Shown: in pieces, positions 44,581 through 53,901 of the stretch
Numbering within the stretch: position 1 is the first letter of the stretch
Layout: every line of letters begins with the position of its first letter
DNA from: Campylobacteraceae bacterium
GTDB lineage: Bacteria > Campylobacterota > Campylobacteria > Campylobacterales > Arcobacteraceae
Assembly (NCBI GenBank): GCA_013373175.1
Contig: JABXII010000006.1
Span: 62,001 to 126,000 of the forward strand
Direction of reading: 5' to 3'
Length of the DNA stretch: 64,000 bases
Position numbers and translations under genes: made by a program
Notes under the pieces: model-generated
The model's database searches: none
What the model saw: the letters and a program-made list of their open reading frames with translations, nothing else
Told to the model about the DNA's origin: nothing

Positions 44581-45078
44581 ATGGAAGAATATAAATTTAA
44601 TAAAGAATTATTATATAAATTAGAATCCATATATGCACGTGATGGGTTAACAAAAGTTAATGAAAAAGATATAGCAAAAGCCATGGGAATGTCGCCTGAA
44701 CATTTTTCAAGATATAAAAAAGAAAAAAGAATTCCATATAAATATCTAATACCATTTTGCATGGATAACCATATCAACATAAACTGGATTCTATATACAA
44801 ACTCAAATTTGTTATATGAAATTGAAAATACTCAAAATATAAAGATCTGGAGTGAATGTAGACAAAATTTATTAAGCAGAATAAGAGGAAAATATACAAA
44901 AGGTTGTGAAAAAGTACAAACTTTCCATAGCTATAATACAGAGTATTTTGAAACAGATAAAGATATATATAATTTCTTTTATAATAAAAATAAATCATCA
45001 TGTAAATCAAAATACAAAATTATATTTTTAATTCTATTGTCATTTGTATTAGGATATCTGATTGGAACATTTCTTTAA
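44581..45078 (+). CDS. CI-repressor-like DNA-binding protein with C-terminal membrane anchor
   Basis: The 165-residue protein has an N-terminal phage CI-type helix-turn-helix: DIAKAMGMSPEHFSRYKKEK (30-49) within the MEEYKFNKELLYKLESIY...WILYT domain. A basic linker follows and one membrane helix closes the protein (IIFLILLSFVLGYLIGTF, about 147-164). There is no peptidase domain as in LexA/CI. It is divergent from the recombinase operon, so it probably controls excision or integration. Membrane anchoring of such a regulator is unusual. It overlaps the last bases of the next gene. Confidence 0.78.
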   Translation: MEEYKFNKELLYKLESIYARDGLTKVNEKDIAKAMGMSPEHFSRYKKEKRIPYKYLIPFCMDNHININWILYTNSNLLYEIENTQNIKIWSECRQNLLSRIRGKYTKGCEKVQTFHSYNTEYFETDKDIYNFFYNKNKSSCKSKYKIIFLILLSFVLGYLIGTFL

Positions 45079-45494
45079 TATGCATAATCATTATCCAATG
45101 TACTTAAAGAGGAAGAAAAAGAGTCTTTTCTTTCTTCTAAATCAATTGTATTAACCTTAAGTACACTAGGCTCAAATAAAGCTACCAAATAAACAACAAT
45201 TTTACTAGCATATTTAAATTCAACAATAATCTCTTTCTTTTCTTTATCAACTTTTTCTTTAGGTCCAAATTTAATTTTAATTATACTTGTAACTTTTGGA
45301 CCACTACAATAATTAGAAGCTTTTAATTCAATATATTTATAACTCAATTTTTTATTGTGCTTTTTCTGGTAATTCAATTTATATTCTATAAATAATGATT
45401 CAGGGATAATTAATTCTAAATCTCTAATATCTCCAATACCAATTAAATTATAAATTTTTTCAACTATATCATCCCACTCTTTTGTAACTATCAT
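45075..45494 (-). CDS. Hypothetical protein at the right end of the element
   Basis: The start is placed at MIVTKEWDDIVEKIYNLIG, which has AAAGGA 6 bases upstream; a frame start 21 bases earlier is inside the terminal repeats. The 139-residue protein is alpha/beta with LELIIPESLFIEYKL and conserved-looking CSGPKVTSIIKIKFGPKEK. No family was recognised. It converges with the CI-like gene by 4 bases and reads inward from the right border. Confidence 0.6.
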   Translation of the reverse strand: MIVTKEWDDIVEKIYNLIGIGDIRDLELIIPESLFIEYKLNYQKKHNKKLSYKYIELKASNYCSGPKVTSIIKIKFGPKEKVDKEKKEIIVEFKYASKIVVYLVALFEPSVLKVNTIDLEERKDSFSSSLSTLDNDYAY

Positions 45495-45506
45495 TTCTTT
45501 TCCTTT

Positions 45507-45597
45507 AATATTCAATTTAAATGCTCAATATTCAATAATATGAATATTGAAATACCTTTATTTATGGTTTTCTATCAATATTCAATTAATATTCAAC
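45507..45597. repeat. Right-end repeat cluster (AATATTCAAT type)
   Basis: AATATTCAAT/C occurs at 45,507, 45,527, 45,577 and 45,588, and an inverted copy lies at 45,542. They resemble, in opposite orientation, the TTGAATAT repeats at the left border. They lie within 100 bases of the junction and probably bind the recombinases. Confidence 0.65.
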
Positions 45598-45611
45598 ACC
45601 GAGAATTCTAA

Positions 45612-45983
45612 AGAAATGAGATAGTTGTATCCCTTGGAGAAGTTCTGATTGTAACTTATGCAGATGAAAAAAGTGGAACCTTAACTTCAATAGATTATGC
45701 ACTTAAAATGGGCAAAAAAGTATATACTATTCCCCATAGATTAGATGAAAGTTTGGGAACTCAAAAACTTTTAGAAAAAGGTTTAATTGAACCTATTTAT
45801 TGTATTGAAACCTTTTTAAACTCTTTTAATAATATTAAAAAAGACGAAGATGAACTAACAAGCTATTTAAGAACTTTTCCAAGATACGAGGAAGCTATAT
45901 CAAAGTATGCTAGTAGAATATTTGAGTTAGAACTTGAAGGAAGTATTATAGTTGAAAATGGACTTATTAAGCCCACTTTCTAA
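45612..45983 (+). pseudogene. dprA: dprA, 3' fragment
   Basis: The frame from RNEIVVSLGEVLIVTYADEK continues to the natural end. It holds the DprA C-terminal Rossmann part (KSGTLTSIDYALKMGKKVYT) and the winged-helix-like tail. It lacks a start; an ATG at 45,708 is internal. An in-frame stop (TAA 45,609-45,611) precedes it in the element core. Together with 22,457-22,855 it makes one 256-residue DprA. Confidence 0.93.
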
Positions 45984-45984
45984 T

Positions 45985-47172
45985 TTAGGTACTACACATT
46001 TTTTTAGGTTTTGAAAACCTAATAATTAAATATCCTAAAATACCAGATAAAAAAGAACCAATTAAAATGGCTAACTTATCAGTATAAAAGAATATATCAG
46101 ATTCATTATAAGCTAAAGAATTAATAAATAAACTCATGGTAAATCCAATACCTGTTAAAACTGAAACTCCATATATTTGTTGCCAAGTTGCACATTTAGG
46201 CAGATTTGCTAATTTATATTTTACAGCTAGGAAAGTAAATAAAAATACCCCAAGTTGTTTACCTACAAAAAGACCAATAATAACCCCTAAAGAAACCCCT
46301 GTTGTAATTTTTTCTATGGACATATCTCTTAAATCAACCCCTGCATTTACAAAAGCAAATAGAGGTAAAATATAAAAAGCAACCCAATAGTGTAATTGGT
46401 GCTCTACTGTTTTTGCAGGAGAAACCCTTTTTCTATTTTCATTTATAGCATTTAGTGGAATTGTAAATGCAACAATAATCCCTGCTAAAGTGGCATGTAC
46501 ACCTGATTTTAATACAAAAATCCAAAGTATTGCACCTATAATCCAATAAAAACCTAATTTGGTTACATGAAATCTATTTAATATAATAAGAAGTAAAATA
46601 CATATTGCAGCCATTGATATGGCATGAAAAGATAAATCTGAAGTATAAAACATCGCAATAATTAATATAGCACCTAAATCATCAAAAATAGCAAGTGCCA
46701 TTAAAAAGATTTTTAAAGTAGTAGGAACTCTTTTTCCTAAAAGAGATAAAATCCCTAAGGCAAAGGCAATATCCGTTGCGGTTGGTATTGCCCAGCCTCG
46801 TAAGGCAAAATCATCTCCATAATTAAACATAACAAATATAACAGCTGGTACTACCATTCCACCAAGAGCGGCTATTGCTGGAAGTGCTATTTTGGAGGGG
46901 CTTGAAAGATGTCCTGCTATTAGTTCTCTTTTTATTTCTAAACCAATAAGCAAAAAGAAAATAGCCATTAAACCATCATTTATCCATAAAATCAATGGTT
47001 TATCAATATCTAAAATACTTTCAATTTTAAAAGTTATATTAGTATGTAAAAAAGTAGTATAAAACCCTGAATAATCAGAGTTTCGTAAGGCTAAAGCTAT
47101 AATTGTTACAAATATCAAAATAAGTCCGGAAGTAGACTCACTTTTCATAAATTTTTTAACTAATATTTTCAT
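45985..47172 (-). CDS. nhaA: Na+/H+ antiporter NhaA
   Basis: The 395-residue protein has about 12 helices. The transport aspartates lie in PTATDIAFALGIL and MALAIFDDLGAILIIAMF, with the NhaA pattern LKIFLMALAIFDDLGA. The N-terminus is SGLILIFVTIIALALRNS. It expels Na+ in exchange for protons, fitting a halotolerant or marine-type relative. AAGGC precedes the ATG. It ends 1 base from the dprA stop, convergent. Confidence 0.95.
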   Translation of the reverse strand: MKILVKKFMKSESTSGLILIFVTIIALALRNSDYSGFYTTFLHTNITFKIESILDIDKPLILWINDGLMAIFFLLIGLEIKRELIAGHLSSPSKIALPAIAALGGMVVPAVIFVMFNYGDDFALRGWAIPTATDIAFALGILSLLGKRVPTTLKIFLMALAIFDDLGAILIIAMFYTSDLSFHAISMAAICILLLIILNRFHVTKLGFYWIIGAILWIFVLKSGVHATLAGIIVAFTIPLNAINENRKRVSPAKTVEHQLHYWVAFYILPLFAFVNAGVDLRDMSIEKITTGVSLGVIIGLFVGKQLGVFLFTFLAVKYKLANLPKCATWQQIYGVSVLTGIGFTMSLFINSLAYNESDIFFYTDKLAILIGSFLSGILGYLIIRFSKPKKMCST

Positions 47173-47257
47173 TTTTTTGCCTTAATCTTTATGATAATAA
47201 CTATATTTTATTATTAAAAACTTTACACAAAATTAAATTATTATCTTTTTTAGATTA

Positions 47258-48565
47258 CTAATTATGTCTTAATTGATAAGTTATATCACCTGCTCCCACT
47301 CCTAAAACTATACCATCTGTAATCTCTTTAATAATTTTCCCATCTTTTACAAGTTCTACTTTACCTTCACTTGTTTTTAAACTATCTGCAAAGGTAGGAT
47401 TATACATTGAAAACTCTTTTTCAAAGTCTATATCGATTTTTTGTTCACCTGGAATAGTCCAAATTGGTAAGATAACTAATTCATCACATCTTCTAAAACA
47501 CTTTTTAAAGCCTTCTAAATTGTCATTAGTTCTACTATATTTGTGTGGTTGCCAAATTACAACTCTTTTATCAATATTTGTTAAATTGTCATATACTTCT
47601 ACTGATTTCATAGTTGCTTCAATTTCTGTTGGGTGATGTGCATAATCATCAACCACTACAAGCTCTTTGTTTTTTTGAACAATATCAAATCTCTTTTTAA
47701 TACCCTTATAGTTTAAAAGATTTTTTCTAATCTCTTCTATATCAAGCTCATCTAAAGCAGCTAAAATAGCTAATGAAGCATCTATTGCAATATGATATCC
47801 AAAACCCCAAACCTCAAAAGAACCAAGCTCTTTTAAATCAAATCTAGTATGTGGCTCACCATCTTTTAAAAGGTATGATAGATTTTTAATATCATTACTT
47901 GGGTAAAGATATATTGCTTCTTTTATATCAAGCTTTTTTATATACTCATCTTCACCATTTAAAACTCTTTTTTTACCTAAATTAATAAACTTTTTATAGG
48001 CTTCAAAAAACTTTTCATAATCATATTGGTAATATTCCATATGTTCTGGTTCAGCATTTGTAACAATTGAGCAATAAGGATTTGAAAGTAAAAAGCTTGC
48101 GTCTGATTCATCAGCCTCAAAAGATACTAAATCATTTACATATCTAAAATTAGAACCAAAATCTTTAGAGATAGCTCCAATTAAAGCAGAACTTTCTAAA
48201 ATAGAAGCTAAGATAGCTGTTGTAGTAGATTTACCATGAGCTCCTGCAACACAATAGTTTTTCTTGTCACCTAAAATAATAGGTAAAGCTTCTTTTCTAG
48301 AAATAGTTCTTATTTGTTTTAATCTAGCTTCTATTAACTCTGGGTTTTCATCTGTTACAGCAGCAGAATAAATAACAATATCTAAATCATCACTAATATT
48401 TTTTGCATCTTGTGGACAAAAAACTTTAATACCCTCTTGTTCTAAAGCTTTAGTTATAGGAGAACTTTTTATATCAGAACCACAAACTTCATGCCCATCA
48501 TTTTTTAAAAATCTTGCAAGGGCTGATAGCCCTATTCCACCAATACCAATAAAATGTACTTTCAT
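47258..48565 (-). CDS. murC: UDP-N-acetylmuramate-L-alanine ligase
   Basis: A 435-residue Mur ligase that adds L-alanine to UDP-MurNAc. The N-terminal domain is HFIGIGGIGLSALARFLKND, the ATP loop is GAHGKSTTTAILASIL, and a further motif is FEADESDASFL. The C-terminal domain has VVVDDYAHHPTEIEATM. The start overlaps the stop of the upstream gene by one base. Part of a minus-strand run from the TrkA-like gene to murC. Confidence 0.97.
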   Translation of the reverse strand: MKVHFIGIGGIGLSALARFLKNDGHEVCGSDIKSSPITKALEQEGIKVFCPQDAKNISDDLDIVIYSAAVTDENPELIEARLKQIRTISRKEALPIILGDKKNYCVAGAHGKSTTTAILASILESSALIGAISKDFGSNFRYVNDLVSFEADESDASFLLSNPYCSIVTNAEPEHMEYYQYDYEKFFEAYKKFINLGKKRVLNGEDEYIKKLDIKEAIYLYPSNDIKNLSYLLKDGEPHTRFDLKELGSFEVWGFGYHIAIDASLAILAALDELDIEEIRKNLLNYKGIKKRFDIVQKNKELVVVDDYAHHPTEIEATMKSVEVYDNLTNIDKRVVIWQPHKYSRTNDNLEGFKKCFRRCDELVILPIWTIPGEQKIDIDFEKEFSMYNPTFADSLKTSEGKVELVKDGKIIKEITDGIVLGVGAGDITYQLRHN

Positions 48566-49146
48566 TAAGATTCCAGTAAATGTTTTAAGTTTTCAAACTC
48601 TTTTTTTAGAAGTTCACTATTATCTTCTAATAAAGTTTTAATATCATTGTTAAAACTAGTTATAAAATATCCATACTTTTCTTCACTATTGCAAGCATTC
48701 ATATTTACTTCTTTTTCATAGAAATCATCTAATGAAACTTTATTTGCTAAAGCTATAATATGAACTAGTAAAGACTCTTTTAAAGTTTCATCTTCAACAA
48801 TATTTGATAATACAAATAATAAATCCTTTGCACCATCAAAGTTATCATAACTCCACTTTTCAATACCATGTTCATAAAGTGCTCTTACATAAAAAAGTTG
48901 ATCATTTTCTAAAGATAGTTTTTGATTATTATTTACAATAACTTCAACTTTTTCAAATGATGTTTCTAAGATTGTTTGGTAAACAGAGTTTATTTTTTCT
49001 TCATCTAAATCTAAAATCAACATTGAATCTAAAACTTCATAAAGTGCTGCAATATCTTTTGCTGCAACTGCATTGATTCTTGTTGTTTCTAAATAATCCA
49101 AGAACTCTGGATTAGTTCTAGCTTCTTGTAACTCTTGTTTATCCAT
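48565..49146 (-). CDS. Conserved hypothetical helical protein upstream of murC
   Basis: The start is taken at ATG 49,146 (MDKQELQEARTNPEFLDYLE), with AAAGGA 8 bases upstream; a TTG one codon earlier is also possible. The 193-residue acidic protein is almost all helix, with TPR-like pairs (ALYEVLDSMLILDLDEEKIN, ALYEHGIEKWSYDNFDGAKD). No known domain is certain. It overlaps the aminotransferase by 8 bases and murC by 1, so it is tightly coupled and may aid peptidoglycan synthesis. Confidence 0.75.
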   Translation of the reverse strand: MDKQELQEARTNPEFLDYLETTRINAVAAKDIAALYEVLDSMLILDLDEEKINSVYQTILETSFEKVEVIVNNNQKLSLENDQLFYVRALYEHGIEKWSYDNFDGAKDLLFVLSNIVEDETLKESLLVHIIALANKVSLDDFYEKEVNMNACNSEEKYGYFITSFNNDIKTLLEDNSELLKKEFENLKHLLES

Positions 49147-50269
49147 CAATAAAATCCTTTAACCTTTTTAATACTTCTTTTGTTCTTTCTTCATTTTCAA
49201 CTAAAGCAATTCTTACATAACCTTTTCCAATACCATTTCTTCCAAGGAAACTTCCAGGTAATACTTTAATATGTTTCTCTTTATAAAGATTTCTTGTAAA
49301 CTCTAATTCATCTTCAACCTCAAGCCAAATATAGAAAGTTGCTTTTGGAGGTTTTATTCCTAAAATCTCTTGTGCTAATTCAAAGTTTCTTTTATATATT
49401 TTTCTAAACCCATTTACATGAGAAGTTTCACTCCAAGCTAAGGCTGCTGTTTTTTGTAAAGGAACTGGACTTGCACATCCAACATATGTTCTATATTGCA
49501 TGTACTCTTCTAATATCTCTTTATCCCCTGCAATAAATCCACTTCTAAGACCTGGTGCAGAACTTCTTTTTGAAATAGAGTTCATTACAAGTACATTTTT
49601 AAAAGATGTATTTCCAACCTCAACACTTGCTTCAAGCAGTGATACAGGTTTATCTTTTTCGTCAAAGTATATTTCAGAATAACACTCATCATTAACTAAA
49701 ATAAAATCAAATTCTAATGCTTTTTTAACCCAATCTCCTAACTCTTCTTTTGTCATCTCTGCTGATGTAGGATTATTTGGATAGTTTAAAATTACTAAAT
49801 CACACTTCTTTAACTCTTCATCACTAAGTGTTGCTTTAAAATCATTTTCTTTTGTTAAATCAATATGAATAACTTGCGCCCTACTAGCTACAGCAGCACC
49901 TTCATAGATTTGATAGAAAGGATTAGTAAATGCAATTACTGGGTCTTTTTTATCAAAAAGAGCAAATTGAGGAAAGTTAAATAAAACTTCTCTCGTACCA
50001 AAAGTTGGTATTATTTCACTCATTTGTAATTCAACATTAAATCTATTTTTTACAAAAGAAAGCATTGCTTCTTTAAGCTCTGGTAAACCTGCACTTGCTG
50101 GATATTTTTGTAAAAATGATGTTGTATTTTTTAACTCATCTTGAATAAATTTTGGTGTTTCAAATTTTGGTTCACCAATTGTTAAAGCTGATAGCTCATA
50201 GTTTTCATTTGGTGTAATATCTTTTAAAAGTTCAGTTAACTTTTCAAAAGGGTATTTTTCAAATTTCAT
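49139..50269 (-). CDS. dapC: Succinyldiaminopimelate aminotransferase-like protein
   Basis: A 376-residue class I/II PLP aminotransferase. The PLP lysine is in NSISKRSSAPGLRSGF, the cofactor-binding motif is LILNYPNNPTSAEM, and the substrate arginine lies near KGYVRIALVENEER. The closest function from context and family is DapC, which makes N-succinyl-LL-diaminopimelate for lysine and peptidoglycan (HP0624-like, also next to murC in Helicobacter). Other aspartate-type transaminase roles are not excluded. Confidence 0.82.
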   Translation of the reverse strand: MKFEKYPFEKLTELLKDITPNENYELSALTIGEPKFETPKFIQDELKNTTSFLQKYPASAGLPELKEAMLSFVKNRFNVELQMSEIIPTFGTREVLFNFPQFALFDKKDPVIAFTNPFYQIYEGAAVASRAQVIHIDLTKENDFKATLSDEELKKCDLVILNYPNNPTSAEMTKEELGDWVKKALEFDFILVNDECYSEIYFDEKDKPVSLLEASVEVGNTSFKNVLVMNSISKRSSAPGLRSGFIAGDKEILEEYMQYRTYVGCASPVPLQKTAALAWSETSHVNGFRKIYKRNFELAQEILGIKPPKATFYIWLEVEDELEFTRNLYKEKHIKVLPGSFLGRNGIGKGYVRIALVENEERTKEVLKRLKDFIDG

Positions 50270-50277
50270 TTTTTTCC

Positions 50278-51705
50278 TTATTCCTCAATAACTGGTATTA
50301 ATAATTGACTATATTTTTTCATATCAAAAGATATTAAATCAGGGTTTGTATATAAAAATTTCCATGAAAATCTTTGTTTAAACATCTCATTTTTTAGAGG
50401 CAAAATCTGTAAAGTATTTGTTTGCTTCTTAAGCTCTCTAATTGGATTGTTATCATTTGAAATAATTTCAACTTTTTGATTAAATATCTTTGCTAGATTT
50501 TCAAAATGGTTTAATAAAGTAGTTTTATCTATTTCTTCACCAATTGGGTCCATATCAAAAATCTTTGTTTTTGTTTTTAATTGACTTGCAACATCAAAAA
50601 TTACAGGAGATATTTGCTCATAAGAGTTTATATCATTAACTAAAACTGTTGTTTTTTTAATACTTCCTGTTAACTCTGTTCCTAATTTATAAATTGGTAC
50701 TGTCAGAGTCTTTATTTCCCTTGCATACTCTTTTATCTTGAACATTTCATTAGTAAGAATAACCATACCAATATCATACTTTTTCATATCACTTTTAAGT
50801 TGTTTCTTCATAGGTTCATAATGGTAATCCATTCTAATTAAAACAGAATCATCATTTTTGAAACTTTCTTTGATTAAATCAAGTATTCCAACATTTGTTG
50901 GTCTAGTTATTCTAATAATCATTTTTGTACTTTTAAACATATTGTTTAAGTACCTTACCTCTTTGATTACATCGAGTATTCTTTGCTTTGACTCAATATA
51001 CATATCCAAGTAAAAATATAAGTGATGACCAAATGGCATAGGAAACTGTCCTTGTGATTTTCCTATTGCATTATATACTTGCATTAAAACTCTTGGTTTT
51101 CCAATTACTAAGATTATGTCATTTGGTTTTAAAATAAGTGAAGGCTTAATATTTATTAATCTTTCATTTCTATATAAACCAAATATCTTCCATTCATTTT
51201 GTTCAATTGAGCCAATATATCTATAGGCATATGAACTACCAAATGGAATTTTAATTTCCATAATTTCACCTTGTTTTAACCCAATATTTTGAGCCATTAC
51301 AGGGATGTTTGGTAGTCTTTCAACCATACCATTTGCTAATACTTCAATTCCCTTGTAGATATTTAAGTAGGGGTCTTCAATTTCAATTCCCCAATAATCT
51401 AAAATAGAAATATGTAAAGTATTTTTTCTAGCTTTAATATTTTTAATTACATTTAACATCTCATCTTTTGAGTTAAGAGCTACTAATGCTTGGATATGAA
51501 TATCCTTATCTAGTACCATAGCTAACTTAGATTCTGATGTTGGGTCAAACTTATAAAATGTAAAGTTTGAAGGCTTTTGTTCAGGTAATATTGCATCATT
51601 CATATAAACTACATCATAATTGTTTTCTGTCGTATTTGACTCAACAATTCTTTTCATTAATTTTTTTGCAACAATACCATCAAGAATAACTAATATCTTT
51701 TTCAT
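50278..51705 (-). CDS. TrkA-like NAD-binding regulatory protein (COG3400)
   Basis: The 475-residue soluble protein begins KKILVILDGIVAKKLMKRIV, a TrkA-N-like Rossmann start, and has an RCK_C/TrkA-C region (about 145-215; RNERLINIKPSLILKPNDII then LVIGKP). A further alpha/beta domain lies at the end. It may gate a potassium or other ion channel, but no channel gene is near. The neighbour tgt is divergent, as HP0282-type genes stand next to tgt in Helicobacter. Confidence 0.8.
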   Translation of the reverse strand: MKKILVILDGIVAKKLMKRIVESNTTENNYDVVYMNDAILPEQKPSNFTFYKFDPTSESKLAMVLDKDIHIQALVALNSKDEMLNVIKNIKARKNTLHISILDYWGIEIEDPYLNIYKGIEVLANGMVERLPNIPVMAQNIGLKQGEIMEIKIPFGSSYAYRYIGSIEQNEWKIFGLYRNERLINIKPSLILKPNDIILVIGKPRVLMQVYNAIGKSQGQFPMPFGHHLYFYLDMYIESKQRILDVIKEVRYLNNMFKSTKMIIRITRPTNVGILDLIKESFKNDDSVLIRMDYHYEPMKKQLKSDMKKYDIGMVILTNEMFKIKEYAREIKTLTVPIYKLGTELTGSIKKTTVLVNDINSYEQISPVIFDVASQLKTKTKIFDMDPIGEEIDKTTLLNHFENLAKIFNQKVEIISNDNNPIRELKKQTNTLQILPLKNEMFKQRFSWKFLYTNPDLISFDMKKYSQLLIPVIEE

Positions 51706-51707
51706 GA

Positions 51708-52921
<1,214 letters not shown>

Positions 52922-52923
<2 letters not shown>

Positions 52924-53038
52924 ACATCATAAAGTTTTTAACAACTAAGTAAGAAAAGAATAATACTAAAACAATTAATACAATTAAAGTTTTATCAATT
53001 GATGCTTTTTTCAATTGTTTTTTCTTTTTTATCTTCAT
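52922..53038 (-). CDS. Possible 38-residue membrane protein
   Basis: ATG at 53,038 opens a 38-codon frame: a basic start (MKIKKKKQLKKASIDK) followed by one helix (LIVLIVLVLFFSYLVV) and KNFMM. AAGGA lies 11 bases upstream, a little long. The basic-then-hydrophobic pattern and the end at a bidirectional terminator support a real gene, but its size gives low certainty. No family is known to me. Confidence 0.45.
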
Positions 53039-53246
53039 CACTGTTCATTCCTTTTTCAATATCTTTTATAACTTATTTAAGTTTATCATCAACATACTTA
53101 GTAAATGATGTTTTCTTTTAAAATTCACTTTTTTATAAGCACAAAAGAGTTTACTAAAACTAAGGAAGATAATCTCTTTTTTCTATTTAATTATTCTAAA
53201 ACTCTTTTTAGTTATAATTTGACCACTTTACAAGTTAAGGAAAATT
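53039..53246. other. Intergenic region before gatC
   Basis: An AT-rich stretch without a recognisable gene. The gatC ribosome site AAGGAAAATT ends it. Confidence 0.5.
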
Positions 53247-53537
53247 ATGACTGTAGATGATAAATTAATTGAAAAATTATCAAAATTATCAAGCTTAGAA
53301 ATCGAAGATTCAAGAAAAGAGAACCTAAAGTCGGAACTAGCTGACATTATTAACTTTGTTGAAAACCTAAATGAAATTGATGTATCAAATATTGAAGCTA
53401 CATTCAACACTGTTGAGGGTGGAACTCCACTAAGAGAAGATGAAGCAAAGCAAGACTTAGAATTATCTAAACATATTTTAGACAATGCTCCAAAAAGTGA
53501 AGATGGATACTTTATAGTACCAAAAATCATTGAATAA
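53247..53537 (+). CDS. gatC: Asp/Glu-tRNA amidotransferase subunit C
   Basis: The 96-residue GatC has the usual LIEKLSKLSSLEIEDSRKE start and ends in the conserved NAPKSEDGYFIVPKIIE. It is the small stabilising subunit of the GatCAB complex that forms Gln-tRNA and/or Asn-tRNA. gatA and gatB are not in this window, which is common in the phylum. Confidence 0.95.
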   Translation: MTVDDKLIEKLSKLSSLEIEDSRKENLKSELADIINFVENLNEIDVSNIEATFNTVEGGTPLREDEAKQDLELSKHILDNAPKSEDGYFIVPKIIE

Positions 53538-53552
53538 TACAGGAACAGATAT

Positions 53553-53894
53553 ATGATAAAAGTTTATGGAATAAAAACTTGTAATTCAGTAAGAAATGCA
53601 CTAAAGTTTTTTAAAGACAATGACATAGAAGTAGAATTTTCTGATATAAGAAAAGATCCACCTTCTGCTCAATCAATTACTACTTGGGCCAAAAAAGGTG
53701 GAATAGATGTTGCTTTTAATTCAAAAGGAACAAAATACAGAACACTAAAATTAAAAGAATTAAATTTAGATGATTCTGGAAAACTTGAATGGCTAATAAA
53801 AGAGCCAATGCTTTTAAAAAGACCTGTTATTGAATACAATGATGATGTATTAATAGGTTTTAAAGAAGAGCTTTATAAAGAGACTTTTTTATAG
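53553..53894 (+). CDS. ArsC/Spx-family protein (YffB-like)
   Basis: The 113-residue thioredoxin-fold protein has VYGIKTCNSVRNALKFFKDN at the start, with a single Cys (CNSV) instead of CxxC. A RPVIEYNDDVLIGF end is typical of ArsC/Spx/YffB. It may be a reductase or redox regulator; arsenate reduction is not implied. It lies 15 bases after gatC and ends overlapping the next gene by 6 bases, convergent. Confidence 0.85.
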   Translation: MIKVYGIKTCNSVRNALKFFKDNDIEVEFSDIRKDPPSAQSITTWAKKGGIDVAFNSKGTKYRTLKLKELNLDDSGKLEWLIKEPMLLKRPVIEYNDDVLIGFKEELYKETFL

Positions 53895-53901
53895 TCTCTT
53901 T
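53877..53901. terminator. Bidirectional terminator after the ArsC/Spx gene
   Basis: AAAGAGACT and AGTCTCTTT form a 9-bp stem around TTTTTAT, and both genes end within it. Confidence 0.7.

Larger units (their letters stand above)
22856..45611. mobile_element. Tn554-type integrative element carrying a defence island, inserted in dprA
   Basis: About 22.8 kb lie between two halves of one gene. The ends carry matching TTCTAA cores and clusters of TTGAATAT / ATATTCAA repeats facing inward. At the right end are two tyrosine recombinases and a TnpC-like gene, transcribed away from the right end, and a divergent CI-like regulator. The inside is denser in unknown genes, poorer in G+C and has longer spacers than the flanks. 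Cargo from left to right: CBASS-containing operon, Xre antitoxin pair, orphan genes, Trypco1 plus trypsin-NACHT-HEAT gene. The element borders are precise to a few bases because the dprA reading frame restores itself when the element is removed. Confidence 0.9.

Noticed and set aside
45708-45983. A short independent gene starting at ATG 45,708
   Set aside because: The upstream frame to 45,612 is conserved DprA sequence, so this ATG is internal to the broken gene.
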